From positions 11,163,700-11,227,699 of the forward strand of contig OW285191.1 of NCBI GenBank assembly GCA_935421135.1: 64,000 bases of DNA. The letters run 5' to 3'. This DNA is from Bugulina stolonifera. Taxonomy: Eukaryota; Bryozoa; Gymnolaemata; Cheilostomatida; Bugulidae. Positions within the stretch are counted from its first letter, which is position 1, and each line of letters opens with the position of its first letter. Below are positions 39,922 through 49,793 of this stretch, one piece after another. Below the pieces are notes generated by a model. That model saw nothing but the letters and a program-made list of their open reading frames with translations. It searched no databases and was not told the DNA's origin. Both the position numbers and the translations under genes were made by a program.

Positions 39922-42900
39922 TCACCCCGCTGACATGCTATAGTTGCAACTGGAAAATATGACATGGCAGGAAGAGGAAGCGAATGGTTACAGCTAATTC
40001 CTTTAGTAAATTCAAGGTTGGTTATTACAGTGTACTCTACATGTACATGCAAGCACAATATTAGGCTATCCCTTGCCGATTCAACAAGAAGTTTAGAAAA
40101 TCTGAAATTGTTACCTGAAGTCGTGAACATGTCCATATAGAAACAAATTCTTTCTTCTTATTGTTATTTCTAGAAATCTTTCAAAGCCAGTTTTACGTGT
40201 GTGAATAGCATAATTTGTTAGCTGCAGTGCTTTGATTTTTAAACCTGCGGCTTCCCTCAGCATTCCTGAAATAGAAACTTTTGTTAGATTAACAGAAAAC
40301 ACCGAAAATCAAATAACTGTTTACTACTCATATTATAACATGTACATGTATATCGGAAATTGAGTTAGACCAGGGTAGCAATATGAAAAATATGCAATAT
40401 TGGGACAGTGAGTGTTCCCTGCTGGAATCTACGAGAAAATCAGGAAAAAATAATTTCAATTTACATGGCAACACCTCACAATCCAATAGCCACAATTTTA
40501 GGTTATGGTAGATTGAATATGGAGAATGACTTAGTTGATTTACCGGAGAAATACACGTCTTCCATGGCAATAATTCTTGTCTTCTTTATCCCGTTGAGAA
40601 TCTTCGGAACCATTGATGGAGGGAAGCTATACCCACATCCTGTGAAGAAATCAAAATACAGTACCAGTCTAGGTTCTGACATACTGTTATAGGTATATGC
40701 TTACTATTTCGGACGGTAAGTGTAAAAATGACCTCAGAGTGACCACTAAGCTCAATAATTACAGGGCATTTACCCCACACCAACTTCATATCACTATAAG
40801 TTGTTAATGAGAACAAAATGTTGTACAGATCAATGTGTCTGCTAGTGCCTATGTACAGATCTGGAACACTATAACAGTATGTATATTTACTGTGGTTGTA
40901 CACAAAAACTAGTGCAGGGTCACCCATAAACCATTGATTGCGCTTTAGAGTTGTCCTCTCTCAAAATCAAAACTGGCAAAAGAGAACTTCCCAACATACA
41001 GTAGCTATTAGCCTAAGAGTGCCTGCAGCACACGGGTTTGCATACCTTGGCAATAATCCGGAAAGAATTTACGACTAAACTGCTTATTGGAAAGATAGAA
41101 CTTATGGCTTTCATTTCTGATTGGTTCACTACCAGAAGTGACTTTACATATGAAGGCTTCCAGAGCCCCTGGTTCTTGTTTTCTAAGATATTTAACTAGC
41201 TGATACGGGTTTACTAGGGTATCGTCATCGACCTGAAAGATTCAATGGAACACAAGAGTCATGTTCTACAGTATCCATAATATTCCAGCAGAGAGCCTCA
41301 GCAAATGCAAGTCCACTTTTAGGTATAACTGTATAAGCTATAGAAGACAGTTATAGAAAGTGGAGTACAAGAAATCACATTTTTACATCATTCAGATTAT
41401 AAATCTATCCTAGAGTTTTAATTGTTTTATTCGAGTTTTGGACGTAAAAGTAAGTTTTGGAAAAGATGGAATTGCAAAATTCTGAAAAACAATATTTGTA
41501 GAAATAACTTTTGGAAGCTTTGAAATTCAAGTTAATTTGCCTACGTTAGTATTCTACTTGTGCTTGAATTGAACCAGTGCCAATAAATGTAGCAATTTGA
41601 AAGAAAATGGCTTTGAAGTTTTCTTAAAAAAAGATCTAATATCTTGACAATATTCACCTAATAAACAATACCATATACGGTAGATTAACTACCTGTACAC
41701 GTACCTTGAGAATGCGATAAGGATAAGGACAGTATGTGTTAATCCATTGCAAGGCACTGATTCCCTTTAGTGTCAAGTTCCTATATGAATCTATATAGCT
41801 GAGATCTTGGACTATGTCTCCATGCTTGCCGCTCTCCTTCTTCAGATGGCGGTACTCTTCCCCTGTGCTGTCATTTGCCAGCCTCCCAATGAAGAATATT
41901 GTTCGAAATTCAACTCCATCAAATCGCTTAACCTGGATTGCATAAAAAATTGATTAACTGTTGGCAATTAGCTGAGCAAAGCGTTCACATACGCGGTACG
42001 CTCTCATGTCAAGCATTTGATGAGATAATTACATGTATATAGCAACCAGTAAACAGATCAACATTTCCATAGAATGTCAATATCTTTAGCTGCAGATGAT
42101 ACTTACAGAGCCCCATGTCTCTCTAATGGTCTGTCTCTCTTTGTAGTGCCCAGGCGCAGTGTAAACATATATTATGAACACATTGGAGTAATTTCCCTTG
42201 GTACATCTCACTCTAGTGTGGTCTATAGCAGGGTTAAGCTCCATAGGTGAGTAGGTGGCCGGGTCGAGTACTAAAAGTTCATAACATATCGTAGATGTTG
42301 CTATTGCTGATGTGGTAGGAAAAGGAAAGCATGAAAATGCCTATCTCTGGCTATATTGACTTGAATTTCTACACTTTTATTGTGATACGATTTTATATAC
42401 AAATGTACATGTAAGTATATAACAGAGTATTTACAGCTGTATTGGCAGTATTTATATACAAGTGTACATGTAAGTATATAACAGAGTATTTACAGCTGTA
42501 TTGGCAGTATTTATATACAAGTGTACATGTAAGTATATAACAGAGTATTTACAGCTGTATTGGCAGTATTGCATTAACAATTTTCAACATTTAGACCAAT
42601 ACTGCATGTACATGTATAATGACTTCCACATTCAATTATATATTCATTATTTCTATCATTTGCTATGTACTGCTGGAACACAATATGATTGTGATATAAA
42701 CATTTCTATTATTTTCATATATACAAGTGTACATGTATATAATTATTCATATAGGAGTACATGTACAAGTACATAAACGTATATACATGTATGCCTGCAC
42801 AGCTGCACTGCAGTTGTGCTTTCTAAAAATTGAAATAATGCATAGACTACATGTGTAACGCTTACATTTGATGTCGGCCAAGATACGACTTTGTTCAATG

Positions 42901-43658
42901 GTATCGGTATAGTCATCGCCATCTTCTACTTCATCTGCAAGTTTCTCCCCAAAACTACGTTGACCTGAACAGCTGCCATTGCTGGAAATACATGTATTAT
43001 TGTTTAGTAAAATACAATGTTGCAAAATACATGCCATATTCTATACATTTACAAGTAGGCCTGTAAGTACACTGTAGTTGTTGTTTTATGCATGTAGACT
43101 GTTGCACTGTCACAATCACTTCTTTTTGACATCAGTTTACTAATCATGATTACTAGGTGAAACCGTATCCTTGAAATACAACATATTTACTTGTACTGTA
43201 GGTTCGACCTATACATTTGTATGTTTGCCTAAAAATTCAAAGCTGATATTATTTCTAATAATCTGCCACAATAAAATGCAAAGTGCTTCGACATTCTCTG
43301 CGAATTATTAATTTATTATCTTAGGCAAAATTTGAATAAATTTTGCATGAGCACAAGTGAATTCTATCAAACACACGTGATATAAACTGACACTTTACAA
43401 ATAACAACAATTTCCTGCGTTGGAGTGTTGCCGAAGAATGCCCAAGCTGAAGACTTTGATGTGATAAACTTACCATTTCAATGGTTCAGGGTCCGTCTGT
43501 CCCATCTGGAGTTGAGAGGGGCAATCACACTCGCACTGATTCGTCACTTGGAAAGAGGAATTGTGGTATACTTGGAAGAGGATGGCCAACTGGAATACTC
43601 CAAACGCAACCAGTACCGTCATAAAAAGTCGAATCAATGGCTGACCATCCTTAAACAT
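39922..43658 (-). CDS. Beta-1,3-galactosyltransferase-family (GT31) Golgi enzyme, 8 exons
   Basis: Exons in coding order: 43658-43474, 42981-42866, 42270-42107, 41932-41705, 41232-41046, 40639-40544, 40265-40115 and 39949-39922, joining in frame to 384 residues. Residues 8-31 form one hydrophobic helix after a short basic tail, as in type II Golgi enzymes. A stem with several N-glycosylation sequons follows. The GT31 catalytic domain shows RQTIRETWG (about 146-154), the GDIVQDLSYIDSYRNLTLKG block, the metal-binding VDDD (232-235, the DxD equivalent), YCQGCGYSFP and EDVYFSG (from 320). The family moves galactose or GlcNAc from UDP-sugar to glycans in a beta-1,3 linkage; which sugar cannot be read from sequence, so B3GNT remains possible. 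An in-frame TAA upstream supports the start. The final coding exon has only 28 nt. Confidence 0.92.
42392..42569. repeat. 59-bp tandem repeat, three copies
   Basis: Three near-identical 59-bp units starting at 42392, 42451 and 42510 lie in intron 2 of the galactosyltransferase gene. The shared core includes GTACATGTAAGTATATAAC and ACAGCTGTATTGGCAG. The first copy differs by one base (AAATG versus AAGTG). Confidence 0.96.
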
Positions 43659-44682
43659 TACGATTCTGAAACCTAGATTAAAATGAGAAGGTTAACCCTC
43701 ATAAGTAATACAGTAAGTTCATGTTGTAGTTAAATGTGAGCATCTAGCAATTGTTCCATACATATGAATACAGTATGTTTTTCATCGGTAATATTGCCTC
43801 TGCTTGCTGTACGCACTTTTATTGCTATAACAGCGATAAAATAATGTACATGCGCTACATACATGTCCATGTACATATTATACACCTTATATTGCATCAA
43901 ATAAATTAAAATGTTATAAAGATGTCCCATCAGCTACAATGTATTCATATGTAGATGTATGTGCAGACACAGCTAAATAGTTGAAGGATGAACTTCAACC
44001 ATATAAAAGTGCAATGCATTAGTACAATCATTGCTAATATAACTGTGTGCACATTCTTGTTTTAATGTACATGTAACTCTATTAGTTAACGATAAAAATA
44101 TTTCTACCATTTGAAATTAAATTGTTTATTTTATTGTTATTATTAATACTATACAAGACTAATACAACATGTAATTGTTATATTATTGTAATGCTTTGGG
44201 CACACGAGTACGATGGTGTGGAAAGAGCTTAGGAGTAGTCGACTAGACTTGCATCTTACGACATAGAGAGTGAACAGCACTTGTATAGTATTTATCGTGT
44301 ACGACCCATAGGGTCCGAGTTAATGCTTAGAATAAATCTTCAGAGAGTATGTTCAATCTTAGTAGAAAGTTCGGGCTTCAAGGCCCAATGGGACCGTGAC
44401 CGGGTAATTATACCAGTATGAGTTGAGCAAGACAACTACCAAGGCCTAGTGTGCATTAAAGTTGAGGTCAGCTGAGGCTGAGGCTATATTAATATTGCTA
44501 GTACATAGAAGTGTCCTGCCTCACCACAATATACCAATATTTTTGTACTTTTTAGTACAAACGCTATAATTTATGCATCAGCTGTTATACTACTCCTTCC
44601 ATGGAAGCATGCTTATACATAGGTAGTGTAACAACAGTCCATTATATTATATATAGTGTTGTAGCACTGTATAATGTAATAT
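43659..44682. other. Upstream region of the galactosyltransferase gene
   Basis: About 1 kb between the glycosyltransferase start and the LTR element. The segment at about 44190-44470 is visibly less AT-rich than its surroundings and may be a remnant of another insertion, but I see no ORF or terminal repeat. The 5 bases AATAT before 44683 include the presumed target-site copy. Confidence 0.45.
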
Positions 44683-45345
44683 TGTGATGGTACGCCCAGT
44701 CGTATCTTACATCTGACACTCATTATTGCGTGCATACATGTATATATCTGCTTGTACTTTACTCCTATATTGTTATATATGATTGTATGATTATGTCTAA
44801 GTCTTTTAATGCCTTTTATACCCATGTACAGAGGCCCGACCTCTCAGAATCCATTGATATTCATTTTGTACATGAATTGGACCATTATAAGCAACTTTTG
44901 TAGAACCCGACCTATTTTGGGTCGGCCGTCGGGCTTCCGGCGGCCATCTTGTTGCGCAACTTCCGGACGACCACACGTCGTCTTTTCCCGACGTCATGTC
45001 GGCCGGAAGTCCTTATACTATATAAAGGGCACTGTTTTACTGTTCATTGTCTCAGTCTTCACTTGGCTTTCAATAAAGACACATCTATACTTGATACAGA
45101 GACTTTCTCTTCCTTTTGCCAGGTCATTCGCCTTGCGAACTGCCTACTAGGTCGGATCACTCTCTTTTATTGTATAGTCTGAAGGTCGGACTTGAGATCA
45201 GATGGGTCGTCTTTGGTAGTATTTGGGCTACTGAGACCGCTCGATCTTTCATGTAATGCGAAGTCCTATTACCACTCATAGGCACTTCATTTCTGGGTCG
45301 ATAGTCGTCCAAGGACGACCGCACCAAATCACAGAAACCATTACA
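44683..45345 (+). repeat. 5' long terminal repeat
   Basis: 663 bp, TGT...ACA ends. It has a TATA box (TATATAAAG) at 45019-45027 and a polyadenylation signal AATAAA at 45072-45077, so transcription probably starts about 30 bp after the TATA box and R is short. Two self-complementary segments are visible: CCGACC/GGTCGG at 44907-44925 and GTCGTCC/GGACGAC at 45304-45319. It differs from the 3' LTR only at 45168 (T versus C) and 44795 (G versus A). Confidence 0.97.
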
Positions 45346-45346
45346 T

Positions 45347-45366
45347 TGGTGGCAGCGGTGGGATTC
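45347..45366 (+). promoter_or_regulatory. Primer-binding site, tRNA-Leu type
   Basis: The 20 bases TGGTGGCAGCGGTGGGATTC are the exact complement of the 3' end (acceptor arm plus CCA) that I know for metazoan tRNA-Leu(AAG). It lies one base after the 5' LTR, the usual place for initiation of minus-strand DNA synthesis. Confidence 0.88.
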
Positions 45367-45679
45367 TAAGGTCGTACTCTTACGATACGAAGAGAAGGAA
45401 GGTGACCTCGGACTCGGGTGACCGGCCGACCTCATTCTTCAATACTTCTACGGCGATTTAGGACTCGGACCCGGGAACCTTGGATACGAGAAGGTGACAA
45501 ACGCTAAAGTGCACCCATAATTCTCGTGGTTCCGCTGGATGTAGCCCGACCTACGCCGGATCTTCAATCAAAGACCGACCTCGGATCCAGAACAGATTGA
45601 CGGTACTCAGTACGACCATTAGGCCGACACGGCCTAACAAACCAAAGCAGTTTTACTCACTACCCGACACCCTACCGAC
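45367..45679 (+). other. Element leader, untranslated
   Basis: About 310 bp between the primer site and the Gag start with no long ORF on the plus strand. It is unusually dense in CCGAC/GTCGG words, spaced irregularly. By position it should contain the RNA packaging signal, but no specific structure can be assigned. Confidence 0.5.
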
Positions 45680-48600
45680 ATGGACCGAATAAGGAACCTG
45701 CTTCAGCAGGTAATGTACCAGGCCGAGCAGGACCTCAAAACACTCAGCTACAACGGACAAGAGGACGTCGAACTCTTCATAGAAGACTTCACCGCTATGG
45801 CAGAGCGTTGCAACTGGAATGACAGAGCACGCCTCATACGGCTTAGAGCCGCCCTACACGGGCCCGCACAAGAATGCGGCCGACCCCGATCAGTCGAAGA
45901 GATATTTTCCCGACTGAGGGAACAGTATGGACTATCTGCCAGAGAAGCCCGATGGAAGCTGTCCACCCTGGAACAGCCAGCCCACACGTCACTCAGAGAC
46001 TATGCAGCTCTCATCCGCAGACTGATGGCAACAGCCTTTGAAGGAGCACCCCCTGCATCTTTGGAAGAGTGGGCTGTAGAGAAGTTCTGCCTCTCAGTCC
46101 ACGACCGTGGCCTACGCTGGTACTATACATGGTTACAGCCCGATGATATGGAGGAAGCCCTGGAAACCGGAACAGCCTTCCAGAGTAACAAGGGTGGCAA
46201 GGCCAACCCTCCAAAGCCACAAGAGGAGCTTCCCGCCGACCTCCTACGGAAAGCCCTACATACCCTCCTACAGAAATGTCAAGGCACAGATGACGGGCCG
46301 ACGGACACACTAGAACCCGTCCCAGTAGACGAACCCATTCCTACTGGAGCCCAGCAAGGAGAAGGTGGACCACCCCACATTGGTCGTCCACAAAGGCCGA
46401 CGGATACATCAGAACCCGTCCCAGTAGATGAACCCATTCCTACTGAGGCCAAACCCAAGAAGAGTGGACCAAACCACAATGGTCGTCCACAAAGGCCGAC
46501 GGATACATCAGAACCCGTCCCAGTAGATGAACCCATTCCTACTGCGGCCAAACCCAAGAAGAGTGGACCAAACCACAATGGTCGTCCACTGAGGCCGACG
46601 GACACATCAGAACCCGTCCTAGTGGAAGAACCTATACCCACTAAGCCTAAAGTCAAGAGTAGCCACTCCAAACAGAAAACCCCACGGGTAACTAGCCCAT
46701 CACACTCCAGGCCGACGGCGTCACCTACACCCGTCACAGTGGATGAACCTAAACCCACTAGGCCAATACCAGGCAAGAAACGACCCCACTCAAAGCCGGA
46801 CACATCCGAAGTGACCACAGATCACCCCCCAAGGCTGAAAGGACGACTCATATGTCCCGCCCCGTCGGACCAAACCTTACAAGGTAAACCCGACCTATCC
46901 TCAACTCAGAAGGATCAACAGGATCTGGCCACGTCCAGACCCGACACTAATCAGCAATTGATTCCCGCCCAAATTCAGTATGCCCCGACGGACGACTTAT
47001 CGTGTGTAGAACTGCCAGACACTACAGTCCAAGTCCGCGGCCTGAGGATCGACACGGAGCAAACCGTGCTGGACCAAACCAGAGAGCTACCTCTGAACCT
47101 CTCGAAGAATGTTCAAGTTTCAACAGCCCGACCTGATCCAGAGGACGCGAAATGTCGCGTAGCCGAACCTCAAGACATAATCCCAACGACGGAGATACAG
47201 TCTATACTGCCAGCAGTTCAAGTACACAAAGCAAAACGCTCTTGTACGGAATCTAGCATTGCCGAACAGTTTCAGCCGAAAATACAGATTGCCGAACTCT
47301 CGAAGTCCCCTAAAGTGGATAAGAAGCAATCGAAGGCAACTATTGCCGTGTTCCCGCGCTTATTTGACGAGTCGAACAAAGAAAATGTGCCTGAGGCATT
47401 GCCTACAATTGAGCCAATTGCTCATCCCTCGGCTAGTATAAATACGACAGCTCACAGACGAGTAGTCCTTTCTCGTCCAGCACTTCACCGAAGCACATGT
47501 ATCCCTACATGTGGCAACTCCTGCACTCCTCGTGTCACTGGTGAAGTTAATAGCAGCACTCGTATCCTTTCTCATTCTCGTGCAGACGAGACGGCTACTC
47601 CTTCTAGTATGGATCACTCCAACCAGCCTGTCTTCACGGCTGAAGGTAAGCAAATCTCAGTGTTACCAGTAAGGACCGAATCAGAATTAGAGGTACAGTC
47701 AACACCTGTGAGACTGTCAGGCATGAATTCTCTCTCCCTCCCCACTCGGCATAGACCAGTCGGGACAGAGGAGAATTCCCCTGAACATTCTCACAGGAAA
47801 GAGCATGAGTTAGAAGGCGGAGGCTACACATCAGATGAATTACGTGTTGTAGATGCATCTCCTCTACGGAAGACGCTCACGCCAGACGGCACGCCTCCAC
47901 CCACTCCACCTCCTGTTACCTCTACCCTGAAGTTAGCTACAATTAAGCTGCACAAACTCACTGACAAGCTGCCCATAGAGTCGTCCCAGCATTCCGGAGC
48001 CACTAAGCCATGGATTAGTACCTTCACTCAACAAGCCCGAGACGACTTGGCTAGAAGGAGTCAACCTAACCTCAAATGTGCAAAGTGTGGCTTCTCCGGC
48101 ACCCTCAAGAGACTGAACATTCACATTTGGCAGCACTTTGCCCGCTTCTACTGTCGCTGCGGACGCAGCTCAGTTAGCCGTGATGCTCTAGGCCATCACT
48201 TCAGTCGGAGATCCAGTATCTGTGGGAAACGTCTTTTCCTCACGGACGGGCCCAGCTATGGGGCCCTCATGGAATGGTGGGGCGTAAAGGATCCCCCACC
48301 ATTTCTACCATGTCGTCCTACTATGGACGGACAGTCGGGGACAAATAAACCAGTTTATTTACCCAGCTCCTCCTCTACAAGGAAGCGACCTCCCAAGAGA
48401 CGGCACAGCCCATCTCCAGAACAGACCCCCGACTCCGCACCTTCTGATGCTACCTCCTCCTCTTCCTCGTCGCCTACCACTCCTGCTGGACCTTCTCTCT
48501 GGCGACCTCCTGCTAGTACCTCCGCAGTAAGTGTCGGCCCCCCTGGCCGACGCGGACGTCTACCCTCTTGGAAGACAAGGCCTGCTCCAAGGAAGAGTAT

Positions 48601-49117
48601 GCCTGCTCCTCAGTCAGGCCCTCTCTACGAAGGCTCTCCACCCAAGGTCTCATGTGCAGCTTCTTGTACAGCTTCTCCGACTCTACTGATCGAGCCACTG
48701 CAGTCCAGGCCCACACTAGAGGTCTCACCGCACCGCTCTCCTTATACACCTGCCAGGGACCTACTCCGAGCCACTCCAGACTCTCCTGCCGTCCAGTCCC
48801 CACCTCCTGCATCTCCTGTACTAACTCAGCCGAATGCCACACGTCCTGCATCTCCGGATCCGTCGTTCATGCAACAACTTGCTGAACTCAAGCCACGGAT
48901 TCACTACCTTGCCAGCCGTCAACAGGTGGGGGACACTCTACGCCAACACCTGGAACCTCTCTATGCTCGAGAAATAGCTCTTCGTGAACTAGCCAACCAG
49001 CATCTAAACCACCCCCGACAACTCCAGCTTGTACAAGCAGACTTGGATATAGTATCCAGAGAATCTACACTGTACCGTACCCTTCTTAACTTGACACTAG
49101 AGACACCCATGACCTAG
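45680..49117 (+). CDS. Gag-like polyprotein of the LTR element, 1145 aa
   Basis: One uninterrupted frame from the first ATG after the leader to TAG at 49115-49117. Residues about 20-165 resemble a retrotransposon Gag capsid domain: a YNGQEDVELFIEDF start, then Trp/Leu-rich helices with LRAALHGPAQE and LREQYGLS. Residues 207-338 are 33-residue proline-rich repeats (PTDTSEPVPVDEPIPT). A long Pro/Thr/Ser-rich, probably disordered part follows. Residues 800-841 hold two zinc-finger-like units, C-x2-C-x11-H-x3-H and C-x-C-x11-HH. The last roughly 85 residues look helical. No CCHC knuckle, aspartic protease DTG, or polymerase YxDD motif was seen. The intact frame and near-identical LTRs imply recent activity. 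The function of the C-terminal 900 residues is unknown to me; Gag identity rests on the N-terminus and the context. Confidence 0.82.
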   Translation: MDRIRNLLQQVMYQAEQDLKTLSYNGQEDVELFIEDFTAMAERCNWNDRARLIRLRAALHGPAQECGRPRSVEEIFSRLREQYGLSAREARWKLSTLEQPAHTSLRDYAALIRRLMATAFEGAPPASLEEWAVEKFCLSVHDRGLRWYYTWLQPDDMEEALETGTAFQSNKGGKANPPKPQEELPADLLRKALHTLLQKCQGTDDGPTDTLEPVPVDEPIPTGAQQGEGGPPHIGRPQRPTDTSEPVPVDEPIPTEAKPKKSGPNHNGRPQRPTDTSEPVPVDEPIPTAAKPKKSGPNHNGRPLRPTDTSEPVLVEEPIPTKPKVKSSHSKQKTPRVTSPSHSRPTASPTPVTVDEPKPTRPIPGKKRPHSKPDTSEVTTDHPPRLKGRLICPAPSDQTLQGKPDLSSTQKDQQDLATSRPDTNQQLIPAQIQYAPTDDLSCVELPDTTVQVRGLRIDTEQTVLDQTRELPLNLSKNVQVSTARPDPEDAKCRVAEPQDIIPTTEIQSILPAVQVHKAKRSCTESSIAEQFQPKIQIAELSKSPKVDKKQSKATIAVFPRLFDESNKENVPEALPTIEPIAHPSASINTTAHRRVVLSRPALHRSTCIPTCGNSCTPRVTGEVNSSTRILSHSRADETATPSSMDHSNQPVFTAEGKQISVLPVRTESELEVQSTPVRLSGMNSLSLPTRHRPVGTEENSPEHSHRKEHELEGGGYTSDELRVVDASPLRKTLTPDGTPPPTPPPVTSTLKLATIKLHKLTDKLPIESSQHSGATKPWISTFTQQARDDLARRSQPNLKCAKCGFSGTLKRLNIHIWQHFARFYCRCGRSSVSRDALGHHFSRRSSICGKRLFLTDGPSYGALMEWWGVKDPPPFLPCRPTMDGQSGTNKPVYLPSSSSTRKRPPKRRHSPSPEQTPDSAPSDATSSSSSSPTTPAGPSLWRPPASTSAVSVGPPGRRGRLPSWKTRPAPRKSMPAPQSGPLYEGSPPKVSCAASCTASPTLLIEPLQSRPTLEVSPHRSPYTPARDLLRATPDSPAVQSPPPASPVLTQPNATRPASPDPSFMQQLAELKPRIHYLASRQQVGDTLRQHLEPLYAREIALRELANQHLNHPRQLQLVQADLDIVSRESTLYRTLLNLTLETPMT
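46298..46694 (+). repeat. 99-bp coding repeats within the Gag-like ORF
   Basis: Units of 99 bp (33 codons) begin at 46298, 46397, 46496 and 46595. The middle ones are almost identical, the first has a divergent spacer, and the fourth decays after its first 16 codons. All start with the PTDT-EPV-V-EPIPT motif. This in-frame expansion implies a flexible proline-rich spacer whose length can vary. Confidence 0.93.
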
Positions 49118-49130
49118 TGTGAGGGGGCTA

Positions 49131-49793
49131 TGTGATGGTACGCCCAGTCGTATCTTACATCTGACACTCATTATTGCGTGCATACATGTATATATCTGCT
49201 TGTACTTTACTCCTATATTGTTATATATGATTGTATGATTATATCTAAGTCTTTTAATGCCTTTTATACCCATGTACAGAGGCCCGACCTCTCAGAATCC
49301 ATTGATATTCATTTTGTACATGAATTGGACCATTATAAGCAACTTTTGTAGAACCCGACCTATTTTGGGTCGGCCGTCGGGCTTCCGGCGGCCATCTTGT
49401 TGCGCAACTTCCGGACGACCACACGTCGTCTTTTCCCGACGTCATGTCGGCCGGAAGTCCTTATACTATATAAAGGGCACTGTTTTACTGTTCATTGTCT
49501 CAGTCTTCACTTGGCTTTCAATAAAGACACATCTATACTTGATACAGAGACTTTCTCTTCCTTTTGCCAGGTCATTCGCCTTGCGAACTGCCTACTAGGT
49601 CGGATCACTCTCTTTCATTGTATAGTCTGAAGGTCGGACTTGAGATCAGATGGGTCGTCTTTGGTAGTATTTGGGCTACTGAGACCGCTCGATCTTTCAT
49701 GTAATGCGAAGTCCTATTACCACTCATAGGCACTTCATTTCTGGGTCGATAGTCGTCCAAGGACGACCGCACCAAATCACAGAAACCATTACA
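49131..49793 (+). repeat. 3' long terminal repeat
   Basis: 663 bp, 661 of them identical to the 5' LTR at a constant offset of 4448. The TATA box copy is at 49467-49475 and AATAAA at 49520-49525. As an intact LTR facing the MED29 gene 1.6 kb downstream on the same strand, it could act as an alternative promoter. Confidence 0.97.

Larger units (their letters stand above)
44683..49793 (+). mobile_element. Complete Gag-only LTR retroelement (non-autonomous)
   Basis: A 5111-bp element bounded by two 663-bp direct LTRs that begin TGTGATGG and end ATTACA. It is flanked by a 4-bp duplication ATAT (44679-44682 and 49794-49797). A primer-binding site complementary to the 3' end of a tRNA-Leu starts 2 bp after the 5' LTR. 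The interior encodes one 1145-codon Gag-like protein and nothing resembling protease, reverse transcriptase, RNase H or integrase. The stop codon lies only 13 bp before the 3' LTR, with a short purine run (GAGGGGG, 49121-49127) as the only polypurine-tract candidate. Composition is much richer in GC than the host DNA. The layout resembles TR-GAG-type elements, which depend on enzymes from an autonomous relative. It sits between two divergent host genes. Confidence 0.93.

Noticed and set aside
42392..42569. Possible CRISPR-like array
   Set aside because: The three 59-bp units are continuous with no unique spacers, and the context is a eukaryotic intron.
44190..44470. Possible solo LTR or older element upstream of the retroelement
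   Set aside because: Composition differs from the flanks, but there are no terminal repeats, ORF or target duplication to support it.
44809..45150. 113-codon frame duplicated at 49257-49598
   Set aside because: Lies within the LTRs across the TATA box and poly(A) signal; duplicated only because the LTR is.
46279..46818. 179-codon minus-strand frame rich in Gly, Ser and Val
   Set aside because: Antisense shadow of the proline-rich repeats of the Gag-like ORF.
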